From positions 87,172-151,171 of the forward strand of contig CANQWO010000001.1 in assembly GCA_947627565.1 (NCBI GenBank): a stretch of DNA of 64,000 nucleotides, written 5' to 3'. Position numbers and translations under genes: made by a program. Within the stretch, counting starts at the first letter, position 1, and the number at the start of each line of letters is the position of its first letter. Source of the stretch: an uncultured Clostridia bacterium. GTDB lineage: Bacteria; Bacillota; Clostridia; Christensenellales; Borkfalkiaceae. Positions 32,411 to 41,544 of this stretch are shown piece after piece. A model generated the notes under the pieces. The model was not told the origin of the DNA. It did not search any database and worked only from the letters and a program-made list of their open reading frames with translations.

Positions 32411-33574
32411 CTATACGCCGTAAGACGGCCAAATGCGGTTTGCTTTGAACCAATCGGTGTCCTTTAAGATCGTGGAATTGTTCGTGCCCGAGACGGAGAA
32501 TGCGGCCCCGTCGGACCTTACCACGATGTTCCCGTTCATAGACGTGTAGCCGTCGCCCGTCGACAGCGTCGTCACATAGATGTTCTTCGTGTAGCGGGCG
32601 ACGCGGTCGATCATGGCCTGCGTGGGGAATGTGTTGTCGCCGTTATCGGTATATTCGTTGCTCCCCGCGATACAGCAGACGCAGACGTATTCGGGACGGA
32701 TGACGGAGAGCAGGGCGTCCGTCGAAGACGTCTTACTGCCGTGATGGCCCGCCTTGAACAGCTTGCACTGCGGGAGCTCGTTGTATTGTACGAGATATTT
32801 CTCCCCCTTCTCCTCGAGATCGCCCGTGAAGAGGTAATTGTACTCCCCCTGCGCGATATAGAAGCAGACGGAATAGTCGTTCTCATCCGAGGCGCTGTGA
32901 TCGTAATAGTAGTTATAGAGAAAGTTGAGCGTGATCCCCTCTGCCAATTCATAGCTGCGCTGCGCGCCGTTTTCGTTGTTGTAACATTCGAGCGCGGTAT
33001 AATGCACGGCGCCCTCCGCCACTTCGGCGTCGCGCTCGGTGCAGTAGCGGCCGTAGACCTGCGTCGTCTTTTTCGTGTTGGGGAAATCGATGATCGTCTC
33101 GCAGACATAGCGGCGGAACAGGCTCTCGTGATAGGAATTGCCCGCAAACGCCGCGATGTGGTCCTGGTCGGCGTGCGTCACGATGACGTATTCGAGCACG
33201 CCGTCGCTGCAATAGGAATCGACATAGCGCTCGATGGTATCCGCGGAAGTTTCCCGCGAGCCGCCGTCGATCAGGAGCTCCGTATTTCCCGTCTGAATAA
33301 AGATGCAGTCGCCCGTATAGCGATTGCCGAGTTCGAGGAAATGGATCGAAAGCTCGCCCGTCGCAGGCTCCTCCGCGGAGGGTCCTTCCGTGGAAGGCCC
33401 ATCCGTAGAGGGACCTTCCGGGCCGGGCGCCTGTCTCTTGGAATAGACATAGAAATACCAATACGCCGCCGCGAGCAGGACGATGACGAGAAACAGGCAG
33501 ACGAGGGCCAAGAGGAGTTTGCGATTGCGCCGCGCCCTCTTTGCGGCGTTCTTTCGATGTTTGGAATTTGCCAT
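32411..33574 (-). CDS. Membrane-anchored ComEC-like metallo-beta-lactamase-fold hydrolase
   Basis: A 387-residue protein. A basic lead and one membrane helix (about 19-43) are followed by a GPSTDGPSTEGPS-type linker (50-68) and an extracellular metallo-hydrolase domain like the C-terminal domain of ComEC: LLIDGGSRE, THADQDH (the HxxxDH metal site; about 133-139), FTGDLEEKGE, and GHHGSKTSS. Such stand-alone domains are thought to be secreted phosphohydrolases or nucleases. The linker is encoded by a 15-base-like tandem repeat (33366-33425). It begins 28 bases downstream of the GH51 gene. Confidence 0.85.
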   Translation of the reverse strand: MANSKHRKNAAKRARRNRKLLLALVCLFLVIVLLAAAYWYFYVYSKRQAPGPEGPSTDGPSTEGPSAEEPATGELSIHFLELGNRYTGDCIFIQTGNTELLIDGGSRETSADTIERYVDSYCSDGVLEYVIVTHADQDHIAAFAGNSYHESLFRRYVCETIIDFPNTKKTTQVYGRYCTERDAEVAEGAVHYTALECYNNENGAQRSYELAEGITLNFLYNYYYDHSASDENDYSVCFYIAQGEYNYLFTGDLEEKGEKYLVQYNELPQCKLFKAGHHGSKTSSTDALLSVIRPEYVCVCCIAGSNEYTDNGDNTFPTQAMIDRVARYTKNIYVTTLSTGDGYTSMNGNIVVRSDGAAFSVSGTNNSTILKDTDWFKANRIWPSYGV

Positions 33575-33601
33575 AGGATAAAATCAGGCGACGGGGTCGC
33601 G

Positions 33602-35140
33602 TCAGTAGCGGAACGTCACAAAGCTCCAACTCATGGCGGGGAGCGTGAGCGTTACTTTGCCGTCTTTGACGGCGGGAAGTTCCTTTTCGTGCGGGACGAC
33701 GGCGTCCGGCCGATCGAAACCGTTGGTCGCGGCGAGATCGCTCTCCGCCATCTCCACATAGGATGTCGCTTTCAGCGCCCCGAACGAGCGCAATTCCAGC
33801 TCCACTTCCCGTGCGGACTGGCTGTAATTGCAGAGCGACGCGCAGACCGTCCGCGTCGTTTTATCGTGGTTGACGGCCTCGTTGATGCAACGGGCCGCGC
33901 CGTACATGGTCTCAAAGCTGTCGGAATCGGAGAACGTGCGAAGCGTCTCGCCGCGCGCCGTCGAAGCGATGGCCCGGAAGGGATAGAAAGTCGTCTGTTT
34001 GAAGGTCCCGCCGCCCTTCTCCGTCATGATGGGCGCGATGACGTTGACGAGCTGTGCAAGGCAGCCGAGCTTGACGACGTCGCAGTTGTTGAGCAGCGTG
34101 TTCATGAGCCCCGCGAACACGATGGCGTCGCGGAAGGTATAGACGTCTTCGAGAAGGTGCGGCGCCGACTTCCAGAGCGGCTCGCGGCGGGGCGCGGTGA
34201 CCGACCAGATGTTCCATTCGTCAAACGAGATCGCGAGGCGCTTCTTCGAACGCACCTTGGCGCGGACATATTCGATGGTCGCCTTGAGCGTTCCGATGTA
34301 TTCGTGCATGTCGTCTGCGGAGCCGAGGAAATCCTCGAGCGGGCGCTCCCGGTCCTCATCGTACATATAGTAGCGGTGCATCGAAAGATAGTCGACGGCC
34401 CGATAGGTGTGCTCCAAAACGACGCGGTCCCACTCGGGGAACGTCTTCATCTCATGGTTGGAGGAGCCCGAGACGACGAGCTTCAGAGGCTCGGACCCCC
34501 ACGTTGTGCCGTTGTCCTCCTTGAGTTCGCCGTTGGCCCAGCGCATGACTTTCGCGGCCTCGAGCGCCTTCTTGCCGTACTCATCGGCCGAGAGATGGCC
34601 GATCTGCCAGGGGCCGTCCATCTCGTTTCCGATGCACCAATAGCGGACATGGTATGGCTCGATTGCGCCATTGGCTTTCCGCATTTCGGAAATCGCCGTC
34701 CCGCCCGCATGGTTGCAATACTCCACGAGCTGTGCCGCATCCTTGATCGTGCCCGTCCCCATGTTGACGGCCATCATGGGCGTAACGCCCGATTTTTTGC
34801 ACCACTTCATAAATTCGTCCGTGCCGAATTGATTGCTCTCCGTCGTAAACCATGCGAGGTCGAGGCGGGTCGGGCGCGTCTCTTTGGGGCCGATGCCGTC
34901 GCGCCAATCGTAGCCCGAGAGGAAGTTCCCCCCGGGATAGCGCACGATGGGCACGTTCAATTCCTTGATGAGGCCGATGACGTCGGCGCGGAAGCCGTCC
35001 GCGTCCGCCGTCGGGTGTCCCGGTTCATAGATGCCCTCATAGACGGCCCGCCCCAAATGCTCGATGAATGAGCCGTAGAGATTGGGATCGACGGTACCGA
35101 CTGCGAGATTGGCGTCGGCAAAAATTTTTACTTTTTTCAT
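33602..35140 (-). CDS. abfA: Alpha-L-arabinofuranosidase, family GH51
   Basis: Releases terminal arabinofuranose from arabinan and arabinoxylan oligosaccharides. The 512 residues match the family. The catalytic acid/base is Glu173 in WCIGNEMDG and the nucleophile Glu308 in SFDEWN; RYPGGNFLSGYDWRDGIGP (67-85) is the conserved substrate loop. There is no signal peptide, so it works on imported oligosaccharides. It belongs functionally with araBDA at 39280-43134. Neighbours are a small unknown gene upstream (19-base gap) and the ComEC-like gene. Confidence 0.96.
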   Translation of the reverse strand: MKKVKIFADANLAVGTVDPNLYGSFIEHLGRAVYEGIYEPGHPTADADGFRADVIGLIKELNVPIVRYPGGNFLSGYDWRDGIGPKETRPTRLDLAWFTTESNQFGTDEFMKWCKKSGVTPMMAVNMGTGTIKDAAQLVEYCNHAGGTAISEMRKANGAIEPYHVRYWCIGNEMDGPWQIGHLSADEYGKKALEAAKVMRWANGELKEDNGTTWGSEPLKLVVSGSSNHEMKTFPEWDRVVLEHTYRAVDYLSMHRYYMYDEDRERPLEDFLGSADDMHEYIGTLKATIEYVRAKVRSKKRLAISFDEWNIWSVTAPRREPLWKSAPHLLEDVYTFRDAIVFAGLMNTLLNNCDVVKLGCLAQLVNVIAPIMTEKGGGTFKQTTFYPFRAIASTARGETLRTFSDSDSFETMYGAARCINEAVNHDKTTRTVCASLCNYSQSAREVELELRSFGALKATSYVEMAESDLAATNGFDRPDAVVPHEKELPAVKDGKVTLTLPAMSWSFVTFRY

Positions 35141-35159
35141 CCTGGTTTTCCCCTCGTCT

Positions 35160-35507
35160 TCATATGACGCCGAGAAGCGACGCGATATTGACGACCGCTT
35201 CGTCGATGTTGTGCAAAAATTTGTTGATGGCCTTGCGGGCGCCCTCGTCGATGACGCCGTCTTCCGTCGTGCGGAGAACGGCTATGATCATGTCGAAATT
35301 TTCATAGATGACTTCGCAGTCGGGGTCGATGGCGCGAAATACCTCGTCCTCACTGCCGTGTTGTTCGCGATACATCTCCTTGACGGCCCGATTCATCTCC
35401 CCGAAGAGTTCGAGGTTGCCGCTTTTGAAGAGTTCGGCCATCGTGCCGTTGAGGCGCACAAGCTGGGTGATGAATGCGATGTGATGCTGATTGGCTTCCT
35501 GTTCCAT
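35160..35507 (-). CDS. Small helical protein of unknown function
   Basis: A 115-residue acidic, all-helical protein without cysteines or membrane segments (MEQEANQHHIAFITQLVRLN and on; MNRAVKEMYREQHGSEDE; ARKAINKFLHNIDEAVVNIA). The start codon shares one base with the stop of the UDP-sugar pyrophosphorylase gene (TAATG), so translation is coupled and the protein may be its partner. No family recognised. Confidence 0.75.
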   Translation of the reverse strand: MEQEANQHHIAFITQLVRLNGTMAELFKSGNLELFGEMNRAVKEMYREQHGSEDEVFRAIDPDCEVIYENFDMIIAVLRTTEDGVIDEGARKAINKFLHNIDEAVVNIASLLGVI

Positions 35508-36709
35508 TATAAAATCACTCCGTTTTTTTCAAGAAGGGCGCGCGCGGTATCCACGCTGTCGACGCCCGTCTTGTTTTTGATGGGGGCAAATTCGTGCTCG
35601 CGCTCCACCTCAAAGGGAAGGCAGCTCCCCGCCAATTTGACCATGTCGAGGATGAGCGTCTCGAATTTATAGCCGTTCTCCCGCTCCGGCTTTTCGTATG
35701 CGCCGTTTTGATAATACGGGATCTTCTTTTTGACGACGTGCATGGGAATGCTGCGGGAGGCGATCTTCTCGAGCTGCTTTGCCTCGAACAGATAATTGAG
35801 AATGACGCCATAGAGATAGAGGAGGTCGCCGTTCCCGTCCCGCGCGTTCGCCATCTCCTCCGTGAGTTCATAATATTCCACGACCGATGGAAGCCCGTCT
35901 TCGAGACACATGACGCCCACCTTCTCGTGGGGTTCGGCCTTGCAGACGACTTTGGCGCCGCATTTCTTGCCGCTCAAAATCGTCGCGCCGATAAAGACGG
36001 GGTCGGCAATGCGCTGCAAAACGTTGTCCACCGCAAAGACGTTGTACCACTCGATCGCGGGGAAATCGGCGTCGGCCCCGGCGCGCTTCATGGAGGAATA
36101 CCAGCCGCCGTTGCCGTTGGGCGAAAGCGCCGGCTTGCCCCTGTCCTCGAGGAGGAGCCTGCCTTCGAAATCGACGGCGGGCGCCATCTCCTGGCGGAAA
36201 AAACGAACATATGCGGCCGGATAGCCGAAATAGGCGTGCGCCGCGAGGAACGCCTGCGTCTCGGCGTCGTTCTTTTCGCTCGTCATGATGAGGAGCGGCA
36301 CATACGCCCCGCAGTGCGCCGTCACCTGCAGAAGGTTGGCGATCAACTGTTCGAAGATGTAGAGCGGGCGCGTGAGGCCGATGTCGTACATGCCCTTGGG
36401 GGCGTCCGAACCGAGCCGCGTGCCCTGCCCGCCCGCGAGAAGGACCGCGCAGACCTTCCCCGCGCGGATGGCTTCGACGCCGACCGCCTCAAACTCCGCG
36501 CGCTTCGCTTGGATCTCGGCGCGACGCAGACCCGCAATGGGCGTGATGACACCCCTGCCGTGCAGGTCGCCGGGGTCCTTCCAATGCGACACAAGATCCC
36601 AATCGAGCGCTTCGAGCGCGGCATAGAACGCGGCCTCCTCCTCGCCGCCGAGCGGCTCCGCAAGAAGATGTTCCTGCCCCCTTTCTTTGAGTAGCTGTTT
36701 GATGTCCAT
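35507..36709 (-). CDS. UDP-N-acetylhexosamine/UDP-sugar pyrophosphorylase, UAP family
   Basis: A 400-residue nucleotidyltransferase of the eukaryote-like UDPGP/UAP family, forming UDP-sugar from UTP and sugar-1-phosphate. Signature LAGGQGTRLGSDAPKGMYDI (91-110), including the UTP-binding GxG and Lys105. KVVCKAEPHEKVGVMCLEDG followed by VVEYYEL, and HVVKKKIPY near 325, match UAP more than glucose-1-phosphate uridylyltransferases. The exact sugar is uncertain (GlcNAc or GalNAc likely, Glc or Gal possible). Next to alpha-galactosidase genes it could recycle galactose-1-phosphate. AGGGAGGAATT precedes the ATG. Confidence 0.88.
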   Translation of the reverse strand: MDIKQLLKERGQEHLLAEPLGGEEEAAFYAALEALDWDLVSHWKDPGDLHGRGVITPIAGLRRAEIQAKRAEFEAVGVEAIRAGKVCAVLLAGGQGTRLGSDAPKGMYDIGLTRPLYIFEQLIANLLQVTAHCGAYVPLLIMTSEKNDAETQAFLAAHAYFGYPAAYVRFFRQEMAPAVDFEGRLLLEDRGKPALSPNGNGGWYSSMKRAGADADFPAIEWYNVFAVDNVLQRIADPVFIGATILSGKKCGAKVVCKAEPHEKVGVMCLEDGLPSVVEYYELTEEMANARDGNGDLLYLYGVILNYLFEAKQLEKIASRSIPMHVVKKKIPYYQNGAYEKPERENGYKFETLILDMVKLAGSCLPFEVEREHEFAPIKNKTGVDSVDTARALLEKNGVIL

Positions 36710-36771
36710 AATTCCTCCCTTCTTTCCTTCCTTTCCTTTCTTTGCGGCGCAAAATTATGCGCGAGTCCGGC

Positions 36772-36802
36772 GCAAATTCGGCGCGATTTAGGCGCGATTT
36801 GG
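36772..36802. repeat. Eleven-base periodic GGCGCRATTT repeats upstream of the UAP gene
   Basis: GGCGCAAATTC, GGCGCGATTTA and GGCGCGATTTG follow each other at 11-base steps. They lie 63 to 93 bases before the UAP start, so they may be an operator array. Confidence 0.5.
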
Positions 36803-36834
36803 GCGTTTCGTCGGGCGCCATATGATGCGTCCGC

Positions 36835-38886
36835 CTACTGCCGCTTTTCCAATAAAAATGCGCCGCCGTGATACGGTTTTCCGAAAATGTGAAGCCCATC
36901 CTCGGACATGGTATGCTCCAAATCGGTGTAGGCTTCGACCAAACGATACCCGGCCGCGCATACGGTTTCCTCGGCGCAGTCCAAAAAATGCGCCAAGACC
37001 AGGAGACGGGTCTGATACTGTTTGAGATAGAGCTGACGGCCCGCGGGAGCGCGGTAATATTCGACCGTGCTGTCGATGGAGACGATGTCGCCGAAGCGGA
37101 CGATATCCTTGACGCGGCCGTAAAATTCCAGCCCGCGCAACACAAGCGCCTTCTTTTCCGGGGACATTCCGCAGACGTCGCCCGAGAGGCAGATGCGCCC
37201 CATCATCGCCGCCGTCAGGGAATAGACGGTGCGGCTGTCGGGCTCGTTTTCGCGCAGGACCGCCCAGATCTGGGACTGCCGCGCGGGAATGACGCGGGAG
37301 ACATTGGCCGCCACGAGCGGGATCTCCTCGCACTCATGCGCGTCGGAAAAGGAACACATGGATACCATGCCCATGCGCTTGGGCTCGATGCGGCTGCCGC
37401 CCGAGGAACAGTTTTCGATGACGAGATCGGGCAGGGCGTCTTTGAGGCGGGCCAGCCATTCGAGGCTCGCCTCCGCGACCTCCCGTCCGCCCTCTCCGAT
37501 CGCCGCGCCGTCGTCGCTGTCGCACCCAACGCCGTAGGTATCGTTGTAGTCGATCTTGAGATAGCCGAAGCCGTTCGCGCGGAGGAAGTCGATCATGCGC
37601 TCCCGGAGCAGGCGCTCCGTCTCCTCCGACCTGAGATCGAGGAAGCGGCGATTCTTGGACGTAATGACGCGGCCGTCCCGCCGAAGCAGGAGCTCCTCCC
37701 GGGAAAACGTCTTGCTGTCGCGCCCCACATTTTCAAATTCGAACCAAATGCCCGGTACCATGCCCGCGTTTCGGATGCGCGCGGCGACGCGGCGGATGCC
37801 GTTCGGGAAGAGCAGTTTGCTCTCGTCCCAGTCGCCGATGGCGTTGCACCAGCCCTTGTCGTCGGGCTTATACCAGCCGCAGTCGATCATGAAATAGCCG
37901 ATGGGAAAATCTTTGACGGCCGAAAGGATGCGCGCGATGTTTTCCTCCGAGGGACAGCCCCATGTGGTGCAATATTCGTTGAAGAGCACGGGCATCTCCG
38001 TCTCCGAAGCGGGAACGGCGAGGCGGGCGTCCTGAAAGTGCACGAACGCGTTGCAGACCGCCGTGACGTCGCGGCCGAGCGCAAAGTATGCCCGATCGGT
38101 GGAAAACGTCTCGCCCGGCAGAATTTCCTTGCGCCAATGGGCCGTCTCATAGTCGGAGAGGCCGCCCGAAAACGCACAGCTCTCCTTCTCCTTATAGAGC
38201 TCCAACTGCCACGAATAGGGCGCTTCGAGGAACACGCCGAGGCAGTAGCCGTCGCCCTCCACGGCGCCGAACGGGAACCAGCCGCGGTTGGGCATGCTGC
38301 CGACTTCGCCCCACTTCTCCACTTTGACGCCGTAGCGCGCCCAACTCATGTCGAGGCCGAGCGCGGAAAATTCATCCGCCCGCAGGCGGCACTCGCGCGA
38401 CCACGCCGAGGTCATACGGTACAGTTTGAAATGCTCCGTGCGCCCCGTCTTTGCGGCGCCGATGCCGGAGAGCGAAATGCTGTCGAGCCGCTCCAAACAC
38501 CGCACCTCCTCGCTCTTGTTGCGGTATTCGACGCGCGTCGAGAAGACGCCCGTCTCCGCGTCATAGCGAAGTTCATGCAGATATTCGTTGCCGTTTTCAT
38601 CGGATAAGACCGTATCGACGCCACCCATGTCCGAAGTCTGCGCTTTGATTTTCAAAATAGTGGAACTATGGTCCCGCATCGTGACGCCCTCGGTATAGTC
38701 AATGAGCGCTTCGTCGCCGGAAAAGGCGACCTGCACGAGACTGTCCATCATGAGTTTTTCGACGGCGGCCCTTGCGTCCTTCGGATAGACGGCGAGCCCG
38801 ACCGTCGTCTTCCCCTCGTGCCCTTCGATGGGGACCTCGCGGTAGATGACTTCGGCATTGCCGAAGACATATTGTTTCAAAAACAT
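36835..38886 (-). CDS. Alpha-galactosidase, family GH36
   Basis: Cytoplasmic alpha-galactosidase acting on raffinose-type sugars. The 683 residues from MFLKQYVFGNAEVIYREVPI comprise an N-terminal beta-sandwich (1-280), a TIM barrel and a C-terminal beta domain. The barrel shows FMIDCGWYKPDDKGW, GIWFEFENVG, the nucleophile region GYLKIDYNDTYG (Asp after KI), ENCSSGGSRIEPK and the acid/base region SFSDAHECEE. The open frame extends upstream to 39003, but the ATG at 38886 fits the family start. It overlaps the ASCH gene by ten bases. Confidence 0.92.
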   Translation of the reverse strand: MFLKQYVFGNAEVIYREVPIEGHEGKTTVGLAVYPKDARAAVEKLMMDSLVQVAFSGDEALIDYTEGVTMRDHSSTILKIKAQTSDMGGVDTVLSDENGNEYLHELRYDAETGVFSTRVEYRNKSEEVRCLERLDSISLSGIGAAKTGRTEHFKLYRMTSAWSRECRLRADEFSALGLDMSWARYGVKVEKWGEVGSMPNRGWFPFGAVEGDGYCLGVFLEAPYSWQLELYKEKESCAFSGGLSDYETAHWRKEILPGETFSTDRAYFALGRDVTAVCNAFVHFQDARLAVPASETEMPVLFNEYCTTWGCPSEENIARILSAVKDFPIGYFMIDCGWYKPDDKGWCNAIGDWDESKLLFPNGIRRVAARIRNAGMVPGIWFEFENVGRDSKTFSREELLLRRDGRVITSKNRRFLDLRSEETERLLRERMIDFLRANGFGYLKIDYNDTYGVGCDSDDGAAIGEGGREVAEASLEWLARLKDALPDLVIENCSSGGSRIEPKRMGMVSMCSFSDAHECEEIPLVAANVSRVIPARQSQIWAVLRENEPDSRTVYSLTAAMMGRICLSGDVCGMSPEKKALVLRGLEFYGRVKDIVRFGDIVSIDSTVEYYRAPAGRQLYLKQYQTRLLVLAHFLDCAEETVCAAGYRLVEAYTDLEHTMSEDGLHIFGKPYHGGAFLLEKRQ

Positions 38887-39227
38887 CCGATCACCTCGAT
38901 CTCGATCCCGACGACGCCGTATTGCGCCTGACGGGAGGGTGCGTAGTATTGTTCCATGTCCCTGTAACTCGCCGCGGCGAGCTCGCTTTCGCGGTATCCG
39001 CATGCGGGGAGCGGAAGCGCGGCGTAGAGCGCCGCGAAATCGGGAAAGACGTGCAGTGCGAGGACCCGCGCGTTTAGCGGCTCTCCCGTCTCCGTGTTGC
39101 GGAACGTGACGAAGTCCCCCACGGACAATTTTCTTCGCTTCTCGTCATAGAGGCGAAGTTCGATCGTCTTTTCCCCGCTCTTGACGCGCGCCCACGGCCC
39201 GGGATCCAAATTCATTTGCAAATTCAT
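38877..39227 (-). CDS. ASCH-domain protein
   Basis: A 116-residue ASCH-fold protein, a PUA-like family thought to bind RNA; some members hydrolyse modified nucleosides. The pattern MNLDPGPWARVKSGEKTIEL then RLYDEKRRKLSVGDFVTFRN and ARVLALHVFPDFAALYAALP is typical. The frame extends to 39266 through the araA terminator, so the ATG at 39227, just beyond it, is preferred; no strong ribosome site precedes it. It overlaps the GH36 gene by ten bases, so the pair is probably translated together. Confidence 0.85.
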   Translation of the reverse strand: MNLQMNLDPGPWARVKSGEKTIELRLYDEKRRKLSVGDFVTFRNTETGEPLNARVLALHVFPDFAALYAALPLPACGYRESELAAASYRDMEQYYAPSRQAQYGVVGIEIEVIGCF

Positions 39228-39235
39228 CGTCTTAA

Positions 39236-39264
39236 AAATCGAGGCGGTACGTTTGTACCGCCTC
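39236..39264 (-). terminator. Terminator of the araBDA operon
   Basis: Perfect 10-base inverted repeat GAGGCGGTAC / GTACCGCCTC, loop of four, followed on the minus strand by GATTTTTAAG, 16 bases after the araA stop. Confidence 0.85.
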
Positions 39265-39279
39265 ACGGTTTGCTTTCGG

Positions 39280-40740
39280 TTATTTCTTCATTTTCCAAAC
39301 GGCGTCCGCCCACATGAGCTGCTTTTTGAAGTCTTCGATCTTGGTGTTCTCATCAATCAGAACGACTTCCACGCCCCACATGTTGCCGAGATCGACCATT
39401 TCCTGCGCCGTGACGACGGAGGAGACGACGGTGTGATGCGCGCCGCCCGCATAGATCCATGCGGCCACGCCCTCTTTGAAGTTGGGTTGATATTTCCACA
39501 TCAGGCCGCCGACGGGGAGATTGGGCATCGGATGAGGATATTTCACGAGCTCGATCTTCTGAACGATGAGGCGCATCCGGTCGCCCATGTCGATCATGGA
39601 GACGGCGATGGCTTCGGGCGCTTCGATCCCCTCGAAGACGAGGCGGGCGGGATCGCTCTTGCCGCCGATGCTCAGAGGATGGACCTGGATCTCGGGCTTG
39701 GTCGCCGCGAACTGCGGGCTGACCTCAAGCATGTGCGCGCCGAGGCAGAGGCCGTCTTCGAGATCGTAGGTATAGTCCTCCATGAGGCCCGTGCCTTTCT
39801 GGTCGGCCATGTATTGCATGGTCGCGCCGAGCGCCGCGATCTTCCAGTCGCCCTCCGCGCCGAAGCCGTAGCCCTTGGATTGCAGGTCCTGAATGGCAAG
39901 GCCGGGAAGCTGGTTGAGCCCGTGCAGCGAGCCGAAGTGATCGACGATCCCGAGATACCCGCCCTTCTTGCGGCAGAAACGCTCGATCGCGATCTCATAC
40001 TTTGCCTGCTCGCGGACGACCTCTATGCGGTCCGTGGCCATCGTGTATTTTTCATTGTATTCCGCCATGAGCGCGTCGACGTCTTCCTCGGAGACTTTGT
40101 CGATATACTCGACGAGATCGCCGATGGGGTAATAGTCGACCTGCCAGCCGAGACCGATGTGCGCCTCGACCTTGTCGCCCTCGGTGACGGCGACATCGCG
40201 CATGTTGTCGGAAAATCTTGCGACTTTCACCTGCTTGGAGAACGCGTAGCCGGCGGCGACGCGGCACCACGAGGCGAGCTCTTCGAGCGCCGCGGGATCC
40301 TTATAGTAGCCGACGATGACCTTGTTGTCCATGCGAAGGCGCGAGACGATATATCCGAACTCTCTGTCGCCGTGGGCGGCCTGGTTCTCGTTCATGAAGT
40401 CCATGTCGATGGTATCGTAGGGCAGTTTTTCGTTGTATTGCGTCGCGAAATGGCACATGGGTTTTTGAAGCATCTTGAGGCCCTTGATCCACATCTTGGC
40501 GGGCGAGAACGTGTGGCACCATGTGATGATGCCGACGCAGTTTTCATCCGCATTGACGCGTTTGACGGCGGCAACGACTTCATCGGAGCTCTTGCACGTC
40601 GTGAGATAGCGGACGGTCACGGGGACAAAGCGGTTGACATAGAGCGCCATCTCCTTGGAGTGTTGGGCAACATGCTCGAGCACGTCCTCGCCGTAGAGCG
40701 TCTGAGAACCGGTGAGCCAATAAACTACTTTTTCTTTCAT
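39280..40740 (-). CDS. araA: L-arabinose isomerase
   Basis: Converts L-arabinose to L-ribulose with Mn2+. The 486 residues match the family: VYWLTGSQTLYGEDVL (residues 5-20), GIITWCHTFSPAKMWI, and GAEGDWKIAAL with GLMEDYTYDLEDG (the metal-binding glutamate region) and GAHMLEVSP. Metal-ligand histidines lie near HPLSIGGKSDPARLVF and HHTVVSS. It is third in the operon araB-araD-araA, 49 bases after araD. Confidence 0.97.
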   Translation of the reverse strand: MKEKVVYWLTGSQTLYGEDVLEHVAQHSKEMALYVNRFVPVTVRYLTTCKSSDEVVAAVKRVNADENCVGIITWCHTFSPAKMWIKGLKMLQKPMCHFATQYNEKLPYDTIDMDFMNENQAAHGDREFGYIVSRLRMDNKVIVGYYKDPAALEELASWCRVAAGYAFSKQVKVARFSDNMRDVAVTEGDKVEAHIGLGWQVDYYPIGDLVEYIDKVSEEDVDALMAEYNEKYTMATDRIEVVREQAKYEIAIERFCRKKGGYLGIVDHFGSLHGLNQLPGLAIQDLQSKGYGFGAEGDWKIAALGATMQYMADQKGTGLMEDYTYDLEDGLCLGAHMLEVSPQFAATKPEIQVHPLSIGGKSDPARLVFEGIEAPEAIAVSMIDMGDRMRLIVQKIELVKYPHPMPNLPVGGLMWKYQPNFKEGVAAWIYAGGAHHTVVSSVVTAQEMVDLGNMWGVEVVLIDENTKIEDFKKQLMWADAVWKMKK

Positions 40741-40789
40741 AATATTTTTACCTCTCTATTGATTTTTATGGTTGGCCGCCGCTGCGGCA

Positions 40790-41485
40790 TTACTTCTGTC
40801 CGTAGTAGGCGTTCTTGCCGTGCTTGCGGAGATAGTGCTTATCCATCATGAAACGGTCGGCGCGGACGATGCCGGGATTGATCTGCTCGGTGAGCGCCGC
40901 CATCTTGGCGACCTCCTCGATGACCGTCGCGTTGTAGACCGAATTGTCGCCGTCCTTGCCGAACGCAAAGACGCCGTGGCTTTTGACGAGGACGCCGGGC
41001 ACGGCGAGCGGGTCCAGATCGTCCGTCTTGAAGCGCTCGATGATCACAAGCCCGGTGTTCTTCTCATATTCCCCCTCGATCTCGGCCTGTGTGAGAGACC
41101 GCGCGCAGGGAATATCGCCGTAGAAATAGTCGGCGTGCGTGGTGCCGTAAAACGGGATGTCCCGCCCCGCCTGCGCCCACGCCGTCGCATACGTCGAATG
41201 GGTGTGCGTGACGCCGCCGATCTTGGGAAACGCCTTATACAGTTCAATATGGGTGGGCGTATCCGACGAGGGACGGAGCGACCCTTCGACGACCTTGCCG
41301 TCCAAATCGACGACCACCATGTCTTCGGCCTTCATCCCGTCATACGAGACGCCCGAGGGCTTGATGACGATCAGGCCCGTTTTGCGGTCGATCTCGGAGA
41401 CGTTGCCCCATGTAAACAGCACGAGGCGGTGCTTCACGAGATCGAGATTGGCTTGCAATACTTTTTGTTTCAATTCCTCTAACAT
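40790..41485 (-). CDS. araD: L-ribulose-5-phosphate 4-epimerase
   Basis: Converts L-ribulose-5-phosphate to D-xylulose-5-phosphate, the last step from arabinose into the pentose phosphate pathway. The 231 residues show the class II aldolase/epimerase fold with zinc-ligand histidines in [13 protein letters not shown] (about 95-97) and a later SHGVFAFG (His 171 region), plus TWGNVSEID and [10 protein letters not shown]. The ATG has an AAGGGGGG ribosome site. Flanked by araB (59-base gap) and araA. Confidence 0.96.
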   Translation of the reverse strand: MLEELKQKVLQANLDLVKHRLVLFTWGNVSEIDRKTGLIVIKPSGVSYDGMKAEDMVVVDLDGKVVEGSLRPSSDTPTHIELYKAFPKIGGVTHTHSTYATAWAQAGRDIPFYGTTHADYFYGDIPCARSLTQAEIEGEYEKNTGLVIIERFKTDDLDPLAVPGVLVKSHGVFAFGKDGDNSVYNATVIEEVAKMAALTEQINPGIVRADRFMMDKHYLRKHGKNAYYGQK

Positions 41486-41544
41486 TGAGTTCCCCCCTTT
41501 GACCGCATCGGCGTGTGTGCCGCCGCGGTTTCTTTCAACCTGAT

